Shown here in pieces: positions 8,139-11,819 of a DNA stretch of 11,819 nt. Position 1 is the stretch's first letter; each line of letters starts with the position of its first letter. The stretch comes from Desulfobacterales bacterium (lineage in GTDB: Bacteria > Desulfobacterota > Desulfobacteria > Desulfobacterales > UBA11574): positions 1-11,819 of the forward strand of contig JAAXQD010000082.1 of the NCBI GenBank assembly GCA_012974475.1, in the 5' to 3' direction. Position numbers and translations under genes: made by a program. The notes under the pieces are model-generated. The model had not been told where the DNA came from. It saw only the letters and a list, made by a program, of their open reading frames with translations, and did no database searches.

Positions 8139-8245
8139 AAGTGACTAAAGTTTGAAGTGCCTAAAGTGAGCTAAAGTTGAGGAACGCGCTTTCAGCGCGA
8201 TCAATTATAATTGAAATTGATGGAACACCTTAACTTTAGGCACTT
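8139..8245. repeat. Compact interspersed-type repeat with 13-bp inverted ends, hairpin and palindrome
   Basis: The 297-base gap between the convergent arnT and deacetylase genes has no credible gene but is highly structured. AAGTGCCTAAAGT at 8155-8167 is perfectly inverted as ACTTTAGGCACTT at 8233-8245. A near copy, AAGTGACTAAAGT, lies at 8139-8151, giving a 16-base direct repeat, and CTAAAGT occurs once more at 8171-8177. Inside the inverted ends are a hairpin CGCGCT-TTC-AGCGCG (8185-8199) and a perfect palindrome TCAATTATAATTGA (8201-8214). There is no coding capacity and no visible target-site duplication. It may be a MITE/REP-like mobile repeat, or act as a two-way transcription barrier between convergent operons. 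The repeats are directly visible; mobility is inference. Confidence 0.7.
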
Positions 8246-8286
8246 GATCTATGGAAAAACAACCCCCTTCCAGTGGTAATCCAAAG

Positions 8287-8305
8287 CCGGGTCCGCTGGG
8301 ACCGG
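8287..8305 (-). terminator. Stem-loop just after the deacetylase gene, possible terminator
   Basis: Read on the minus strand, five bases after the deacetylase stop codon there is a GC-rich stem: CCGG plus TCC pairing with GGA plus CCGG, one bulged base at 8291 and a four-base loop. No run of T follows on that strand, so it does not meet the intrinsic terminator rule. It could work with Rho or only stabilise the 3' end of the mRNA. Confidence 0.25.
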
Positions 8306-8309
8306 ATAC

Positions 8310-9257
8310 TTACCCTTCCATGAGGACCTGAATGTGACTCTCCAGGGACTCTTGCAGTGCCTTCAGATTGTATCCGCCCTCGAGCACCGAGACGATCCTT
8401 CCTTCTGCAAAGGTTTCTGCGATTTTTTTAATTCTCTGTGTCAGCGCTTCAAACCCTTTTCGATTCAGCTGTATATGGGCTAAGGGATCGTCCATGTGGG
8501 CATCGAAACCTGAAGAGATAAGGACAAATTGCGGTCTGAATTCCTCCATGGCTTGCTCAACGCGCTCCATGGCGCTGAGATACGCTTCATTGCCTGCGCC
8601 CGGAGCCATGGGAAAGTTCATGGTGTATCCTTTACCTTGACCGTTTCCGATCTCTGAGGCCCATCCTGAACCCGGGTAGCAGGAGGAGGGATCCTGGTGG
8701 AAGCTGATGAAAAATACAGAGGGATCTTCCTCGAAGATATGCTGTGTTCCGTTGCCGTGGTGTACGTCCCAGTCTATTATTGCAATGCGTTCTATGGCAT
8801 GGTGTTTTTGAAGGTGCTTTGCCGCAATGGCCACGTTATTGAAGTAGCAAAATCCCATGGCCCGTGACCGCTCTGCGTGATGACCCGGGGGCCTTACTGC
8901 GCAGAAACAGTTGGTCACACCCCCGTCCATTACGTTATTCACGCCCTTTAATACCCCACCAACTGCATAACTTGCAACTTCAAACGTGGCAGGGCTTAAC
9001 GGACACTCCGGAGTGTTTAAAAATGGAGCGGAACCCTCCACGGCACGCTTGAACGTGTCGATGTAACGGGGCTTATGACAGAGTTCCAAAATGTTCCGCT
9101 CTGCCGGTTCGGCATCTATCCGGACGAGCTCATCGAAAAGCCCTTTGGCTTTCAAATATTCAATGATGGCGGTGAGTCTTTGAGCTCTTTCAGGGTGGTA
9201 GGAGCCGGTGTCGTGCTTTAGATATATTTCGTCGTATACGAGTCCTGTTTTCGTCAT
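8310..9257 (-). CDS. Histone-deacetylase-family zinc amidohydrolase (AcuC/HDAC-like)
   Basis: This is a cytosolic zinc hydrolase of the arginase/deacetylase fold. Bacterial members remove acetyl groups from small amines (acetylpolyamines) or from acetyl-lysine on proteins, for example acetyl-CoA synthetase in the case of AcuC. The 315 residues hold every HDAC hallmark: HPER at 21-24, RPPGHHAE with the catalytic pair H126/H127, GFCYFNNVA at 135-143, and zinc ligands D164 and H166 in DWDVHHGNGTQ. The third ligand is D252 in SSGFDAHMDDPLA, and the transition-state tyrosine is Y296 in EGGYN. It should therefore be active. The start at 9257 has only a weak GGAAAA upstream; an ATG about a dozen bases further upstream is in another frame. 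It lies 65 bases after the Nudix gene on the same strand. The substrate cannot be told from sequence; acetyl-lysine, acetylpolyamine and other acyl-amides are all possible. Confidence 0.93.
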   Translation of the reverse strand: MTKTGLVYDEIYLKHDTGSYHPERAQRLTAIIEYLKAKGLFDELVRIDAEPAERNILELCHKPRYIDTFKRAVEGSAPFLNTPECPLSPATFEVASYAVGGVLKGVNNVMDGGVTNCFCAVRPPGHHAERSRAMGFCYFNNVAIAAKHLQKHHAIERIAIIDWDVHHGNGTQHIFEEDPSVFFISFHQDPSSCYPGSGWASEIGNGQGKGYTMNFPMAPGAGNEAYLSAMERVEQAMEEFRPQFVLISSGFDAHMDDPLAHIQLNRKGFEALTQRIKKIAETFAEGRIVSVLEGGYNLKALQESLESHIQVLMEG

Positions 9258-9322
9258 GTGTGTTTTCCATTAAACGGTCGTGCAGGTATAGGGTGCGTCG
9301 ATGCCGCCCCCCAGCCGGTTTA

Positions 9323-9826
9323 TCACTCGGAATAGGCTGCGTAATACATTCTGATGAAACTGGCATGGCTTTCGAAGGCGATTTCCGGCAATTCATCATA
9401 ATTAAAGAGGGCAGCATCATCTGCATCATCGCCGGGTATGAGGGTGCCGGTATAGTTTTTGACCAGATAGCCCACCATTAATACGGTATGGTATTGGGCG
9501 CTGGGGTTGCTGGAGACCCCAAGGAGCATATCGATCTGCCCCGATAGTCCGGTCTCTTCTTTTAACTCTCTTAAAGCCGCTTTTTCCGGTGTCTCGCCAA
9601 GCTCCATAAATCCGCCAGGGAGGCACCAAAAACCTTTTTTGGGCGCTACACTCCGTTTTACAAGAAGTATTCTCTCCCTATTGTCTACGACAACAAGGCA
9701 TGAGGCCGGTATGGGATTTTCATAAAGGGGTTCATTGCAGTGGTCGCAGAAAAGGCGCAGGCACCCTTCAAATATTTTTTTTGTAAGTCCTGCGCCGCAA
9801 TAATAACAAAATTTCTTTTTCCGCAT
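9323..9826 (-). CDS. Nudix hydrolase with N-terminal zinc ribbon
   Basis: Nudix enzymes hydrolyse a nucleoside diphosphate linked to another moiety (NADH, ADP-ribose, sugar nucleotides or damaged NTPs), using Mg2+ or Mn2+. In this 167-residue protein C7-x2-C10 and C27-x2-C30 form a rubredoxin-like zinc ribbon at the N-terminus. The Nudix domain follows, with a complete box at 72-94 (G-x5-E-x7-REL-x-EE-x-GL) preceded by FWCLPGG. It is much shorter than NudC (~257 residues) and looks like the stand-alone zinc-ribbon Nudix group (Nudix_N_2 type) rather than NudC itself. The frame opens 2 bases after the stop of the aldolase gene, so the two are very likely co-transcribed and coupled. The only SD-like sequence, GGAGGGGG, lies in the aldolase tail, farther away than usual. 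Catalytic competence is well supported; the substrate is unknown. Confidence 0.92.
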   Translation of the reverse strand: MRKKKFCYYCGAGLTKKIFEGCLRLFCDHCNEPLYENPIPASCLVVVDNRERILLVKRSVAPKKGFWCLPGGFMELGETPEKAALRELKEETGLSGQIDMLLGVSSNPSAQYHTVLMVGYLVKNYTGTLIPGDDADDAALFNYDELPEIAFESHASFIRMYYAAYSE

Positions 9827-9828
9827 GG

Positions 9829-11124
9829 TTAATCTTCGAAATCCCCCTCCGGGCCTTTATCGGAAGTAATCAACGTCGCCCTTTGGACGATTTTTTCCGG
9901 TGTCCATTCAGCCGGATCTTCTATGCGGTGTGCTTTGGGGCCCGGATCGAATGTTCCAACCTCGAGGATGGTGTTGATGGCAAGGGGTGCCGTGTCTTTT
10001 GCATCGAAGACGTTTACAAGCATGTTATAAACAAATTCTTCAACCCGCATAATCATCCTGTCCCTGACGGTTTTGGTCTGTCCCATCAACTTATTTTCGA
10101 ACGGCAGGTTTAGTTTCTTGTAATTCCCACCTTTAAGTCCTTTGGATTCAGCATAGGCGGTCATCTCTATCCACATTTCCTCGGTGCCCCCCTGATCCTT
10201 AATCTTGATGAATTTGCCGTCTTCGTCGAGTATGGCATTGCCGTAGTCGTTGACCTCGAGGCCCCAGGAGATCATTTGCAGAGCGGTGGCCACATTTGCT
10301 TTGGTTGTCCGGGTTTTAGCCGCTATTTCTAGCAACCTGTCGGAGCTGTTTCCGGATGTGCCGTGCTGGGCGCCGGAAACCTGATATTTTGCCAGAGCCT
10401 GGTGAATTTCTGCGGTTAAATCGACCTGTATCCCCTGACCGCTGGCCTCGATGCCGTGGGTTGTTCCGTTGTTTAAAGCGATCCAATCCGGAAAAATGTC
10501 GTGTGCGTTCAGACCCTGTATCAGAAACAAGGCTTCTTCCACGGTTGAGAGCCCCTCTTTTCCTTTAATTTCACCGACTTCGGTTTCAAGCCCGGCCCAA
10601 ACCGGAACAAAGGGGTTCAGTTCCAGGTTGGCCATCAGATTCTGATCATCGGGCAGATGGGATGCATCAATGGCAATGGAGGTCATTCCTGCTTCAAACA
10701 GCGTTGGAATCTCAATTTTGGCATCAGCGACATCCTGTTCGTTCTTGATTCCATAATGGTCTGCGTGAATGGCTACCGGGACCGTGATTCCCAGTTCGTT
10801 GCAGACGGCATCCACCTGCCGGGCAATATTCCAGTAATTGACCGCACAATATGCACCGCCGCCGCCTTCGGATTTGGCGATTTCAATTATGATGGCGGCA
10901 TTTGCTCGCTGGGCGGCCTGTAGCACGCCTCGAATAACGAAGTTGTTTCGACCGTTGGCAGCCATGGCGATGGCGTTACCCTTTTGGAGCATTGCACGAT
11001 CAACAAACTTTCCACTGACGATCAGGGCCTTTGAATTGGGAAAAAGTTTTGCCACATTAGGTGGCCGGCCGATTTTTAATGCTTCTTCAAAATCCTTTGA
11101 AGAAACAGTTTTGTTTCCAGACAT
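9829..11124 (-). CDS. fba: Class II (metal-dependent) fructose-bisphosphate aldolase, long form
   Basis: This cytosolic glycolysis/gluconeogenesis enzyme reversibly joins dihydroxyacetone phosphate and glyceraldehyde-3-phosphate into fructose-1,6-bisphosphate. Class II hallmarks are IHADHYG (D122 catalytic, H123 zinc ligand), the ETEVGEIKGKEG loop at 180-191, H223 in NNGTTHG and H254 in AQHGTSGNSS. The last two correspond to the usual NVHG and HGGSG zinc-ligand motifs but differ in the residues beside the histidines. At 431 residues it is clearly longer than E. coli FbaA (~359), with extra sequence at both ends, so it belongs to a separate long subgroup. The start is well fixed by AGGAGG at 11132-11137, 7 bases upstream. 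A -10-like TATACT sits about 35 bases upstream. It heads a minus-strand group with the Nudix and deacetylase genes. Aldolase family is near certain; another ketose-bisphosphate substrate (tagatose or sedoheptulose) is possible. Confidence 0.93.
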   Translation of the reverse strand: MSGNKTVSSKDFEEALKIGRPPNVAKLFPNSKALIVSGKFVDRAMLQKGNAIAMAANGRNNFVIRGVLQAAQRANAAIIIEIAKSEGGGGAYCAVNYWNIARQVDAVCNELGITVPVAIHADHYGIKNEQDVADAKIEIPTLFEAGMTSIAIDASHLPDDQNLMANLELNPFVPVWAGLETEVGEIKGKEGLSTVEEALFLIQGLNAHDIFPDWIALNNGTTHGIEASGQGIQVDLTAEIHQALAKYQVSGAQHGTSGNSSDRLLEIAAKTRTTKANVATALQMISWGLEVNDYGNAILDEDGKFIKIKDQGGTEEMWIEMTAYAESKGLKGGNYKKLNLPFENKLMGQTKTVRDRMIMRVEEFVYNMLVNVFDAKDTAPLAINTILEVGTFDPGPKAHRIEDPAEWTPEKIVQRATLITSDKGPEGDFED

Positions 11125-11157
11125 GGCTTAACCTCCTTTTGATAAGCGTTCACGGCG

Positions 11158-11163
11158 AGTATA
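11158..11163 (-). promoter_or_regulatory. Candidate -10 element for the aldolase operon
   Basis: On the minus strand TATACT occurs 33 to 38 bases upstream of the aldolase ATG and would give a leader of about 25 bases that includes the AGGAGG ribosome site. I could not find a convincing -35 at 16-18 bases, so this is a partial match. If real, the hairpin repeat at 11210-11271 lies just upstream of this promoter, separating it from the DUF2007-like gene. Confidence 0.25.
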
Positions 11164-11209
11164 ATCGGTTATTCTTGATGGCGTCGTAAAAAGTCCCATC
11201 TACTGCGTT

Positions 11210-11271
11210 GTAGTATTTTTTCAGACACTCGGCATACTACATGTATGGCCTCGTTCCTGAAAAAATACTAC
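11210..11271. repeat. 62-base imperfect hairpin (15-bp perfect arms), REP/MITE-like
   Basis: GTAGTATTTTTTCAG at 11210-11224 is inverted without mismatch as CTGAAAAAATACTAC at 11257-11271. Inside, after six unpaired bases on each side, a second stem pairs 11231-11237 with 11243-11250 (one bulged G at 11247) around the loop TACAT. The sequence to the left (about 11175-11209) has a further small inverted pair, GATGG/CCATC, with no clear partner on the right, so the element may extend left and be eroded on the right. It occupies most of the space between the DUF2007-like gene and the aldolase, and its right arm contains the stop codon of the former. Mobility or copy number cannot be judged from one copy. 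Confidence 0.65.
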
Positions 11272-11504
11272 GCTGATCTGACGTCGTTCAATATTTCAAG
11301 GATTTCCTTTTTGTTCGAAAGGGGTGCAAAGAGTGAGCCCCAGCCCATTTGGAATTGAAACAACCCATCATAAGCCGTATCATGAAATGATCGTATTCGA
11401 TGGGGGATGTTGTGTTCGTTCAGGATGGAAGCGATCAGCTGCGCCTCTATGACATTCTCCAGAATAGCGATATTGATAAATTCCTGCTCGTCTCTTTCAT
11501 TCAT
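11268..11504 (-). CDS. Small DUF2007-like protein (putative signal-transducing domain)
   Basis: This 78-residue soluble protein has no signal peptide or membrane segment. The pattern matches what I know of the DUF2007 family (PF09413): a beta strand followed by an amphipathic helix (INIAILENVIEAQLIASILN), then a second strand after a helix-breaking NIPHRI. A conserved AYDGLFQ and GWGSLFAP segment follows, and a final helix KEILEILNDV closes the domain. This domain is a small ferredoxin-like fold of unknown molecular function, sometimes described as a putative prokaryotic signal-transducing protein. The ATG at 11504 has only a weak ribosome site. The last codon and the TAG stop lie inside the hairpin repeat, so the C-terminal few residues may have been altered by the repeat. 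It is on the same strand as the aldolase, 143 bases upstream, probably a separate unit. Confidence 0.75.
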   Translation of the reverse strand: MNERDEQEFINIAILENVIEAQLIASILNEHNIPHRIRSFHDTAYDGLFQFQMGWGSLFAPLSNKKEILEILNDVRSA

Positions 11505-11544
11505 AGCGTGAACTCAACTGATTCTATTCAAAATTAGCAGAAGA

Positions 11545-11584
11545 CCCCGGGCGCAACTGCCACGGGGGAAAGCCCGTAGAGTCC
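11545..11584 (+). ncRNA. Structured GC segment, weak resemblance to a partial cobalamin riboswitch
   Basis: In otherwise AT-rich DNA, 11545-11567 folds as CCCCG-GGC, loop GCAACT, GCC, one bulged A, then CGGGG. It is followed by AAAGCCCGTAGAGTCC, whose GCCCG can alternatively pair with CGGGC at 11548-11552. Words such as CGCAACTG, CACGGGG and AAAGCCCGTA in this order recall the P5/P6 part of adenosylcobalamin riboswitches. The conserved GGTGAAAATCC-like element before it and the GGAGACCTGCC-like element after it are not visible. It could be a decayed aptamer or a chance hairpin; on the minus strand it would lie in the leader of the DUF2007-like gene. Confidence 0.15.
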
Positions 11585-11587
11585 ACT

Positions 11588-11616
11588 ATTCTTACCGGAA
11601 TCTGGAATTTAGTCAA
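11588..11616 (-). promoter_or_regulatory. Candidate promoter for the DUF2007-like gene
   Basis: On the minus strand TTGACT (11616-11611) and AAGAAT (11593-11588) are separated by exactly 17 bases, which would place a start about 75 bases before the 11504 ATG. A perfect TATAAT lies nearby at 11621-11616 but without a good -35. AT-rich DNA makes such matches common, so this is tentative. Confidence 0.25.
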
Positions 11617-11655
11617 TTATAAAAAAACAAGTTGGTTGTCGGATCTTGAAATAGG

Positions 11656-11671
11656 TGTGAAATAAATCACA
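11656..11671. promoter_or_regulatory. CRP/FNR-family operator-like palindrome
   Basis: TGTGA-AATAAA-TCACA is an exact match to the CRP half-site pair with the canonical six-base spacer. The symmetry extends one more base on each side (G11655, C11672). The related regulator HcpR of sulfate reducers recognises a similar TTGTGA-N6-TCACAA pattern. It lies upstream of the DUF2007-like gene (about 80 bases before the suggested start point) and also upstream of whatever gene lies beyond the contig end on the plus strand, so its target is not clear. Confidence 0.45.
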
Positions 11672-11800
11672 CAGTTTTTGTGAACTTTTTTACCCATTCC
11701 CCGAAAACATCCTTGGGATAAATTTTTAAATGTTTGTAATTTATATATTATCAAGCGTTGACGCTTCGGCATGGCTTTTGCTTTAAAGATAACGATGGGG
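11672..11800. other. AT-rich non-coding end of the contig
   Basis: I see no gene in this stretch. It includes AT-rich words that could serve as a rightward promoter (around 11740-11750) and a short palindrome AAGCGT-TG-ACGCTT at 11753-11766. Together with 11505-11671 it forms a ~300-base intergenic region whose right-hand gene is lost beyond the contig end. Confidence 0.6.
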
Positions 11801-11819
11801 CTGTCTCTTATACACATCT
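11801..11819. other. Untrimmed Tn5 mosaic-end (Nextera) sequencing adapter
   Basis: The last 19 bases, CTGTCTCTTATACACATCT, are identical to the reverse complement of the synthetic Tn5 mosaic end AGATGTGTATAAGAGACAG used in tagmentation libraries. The mosaic end is an engineered hybrid of the natural outer and inner Tn5 ends, so an exact copy at the very edge of a contig is a library artefact rather than a transposon. Genomic sequence stops at 11800. Reverse translation from this edge gives the well-known false N-terminus MCIRDS. Confidence 0.97.

Noticed and set aside
7930..8148. Short plus-strand frame after arnT as a possible arnE or arnF
   Set aside because: It mostly overlaps the arnT end in another frame, has only one short hydrophobic stretch and lacks the four-helix pattern of ArnE/ArnF.
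11617..11817. Minus-strand open frame of 66 codons starting MCIRDS
   Set aside because: Its start lies in the Tn5 mosaic-end adapter, MCIRDS is the classic translation of that adapter, and the rest is AT-rich non-coding sequence.
11801..11819. Natural Tn5-like transposon end
   Set aside because: The sequence is the engineered mosaic end, not the natural outer or inner end, and sits exactly at the contig edge.

Overview
The window looks like a piece of a Gram-negative bacterial chromosome, probably a Desulfobacterota/Desulfobacterales-type anaerobe. The taxonomic guess is an inference: it rests on roughly balanced base composition, the style of the interspersed repeats and the form of the large class II aldolase. 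No ribosomal RNA or other decisive marker is present. The right edge ends in an exact 19-base Tn5 mosaic-end sequencing adapter (11801-11819), so this is the raw end of an assembled contig and the last 19 bases are not genomic.

Left edge (1-1005, minus strand): the first 335 codons of a trans-sulfuration family PLP enzyme (cystathionine gamma-synthase/lyase-like), cut by the window start. A 273-base divergent intergenic region follows.

Centre (1279-8012, plus strand): a tight five-gene operon, arnB-arnC-arnA-arnD-arnT, in the same order as in enterobacteria. It encodes synthesis and transfer of 4-amino-4-deoxy-L-arabinose (L-Ara4N) to lipid A. The C-terminal half of ArnA oxidatively decarboxylates UDP-glucuronate. 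ArnB then transaminates the 4-keto sugar, the N-terminal half of ArnA formylates it, and ArnC moves it to undecaprenyl phosphate. ArnD deformylates the lipid-linked sugar and ArnT transfers it to lipid A on the periplasmic side. All catalytic residues I could check are present. The flippase subunits arnE/arnF and the UDP-glucose dehydrogenase gene are not next to the cluster. The known effect of the modification is less negative lipid A and resistance to polymyxin-type cationic peptides.

Between the two convergent gene blocks (8013-8309) there is no gene, but there is a compact repeat element with 13-bp inverted ends, an internal GC hairpin and a palindrome.

Right side (minus strand): class II fructose-bisphosphate aldolase, a zinc-ribbon Nudix hydrolase and a histone-deacetylase-family deacetylase, all read leftwards; the first two are 2 bases apart. 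Upstream lie a 62-base hairpin repeat and a small DUF2007-like gene. The last 300 bases are non-coding and AT-rich, with a CRP/HcpR-like palindrome and a structured GC segment that weakly resembles part of a cobalamin riboswitch.

I see no phage, CRISPR, toxin-antitoxin or defence system. The window is mostly recognisable metabolism. The points most worth following up are the arn cluster without its flippase genes, the two repeat elements and the regulatory DNA near the right edge.
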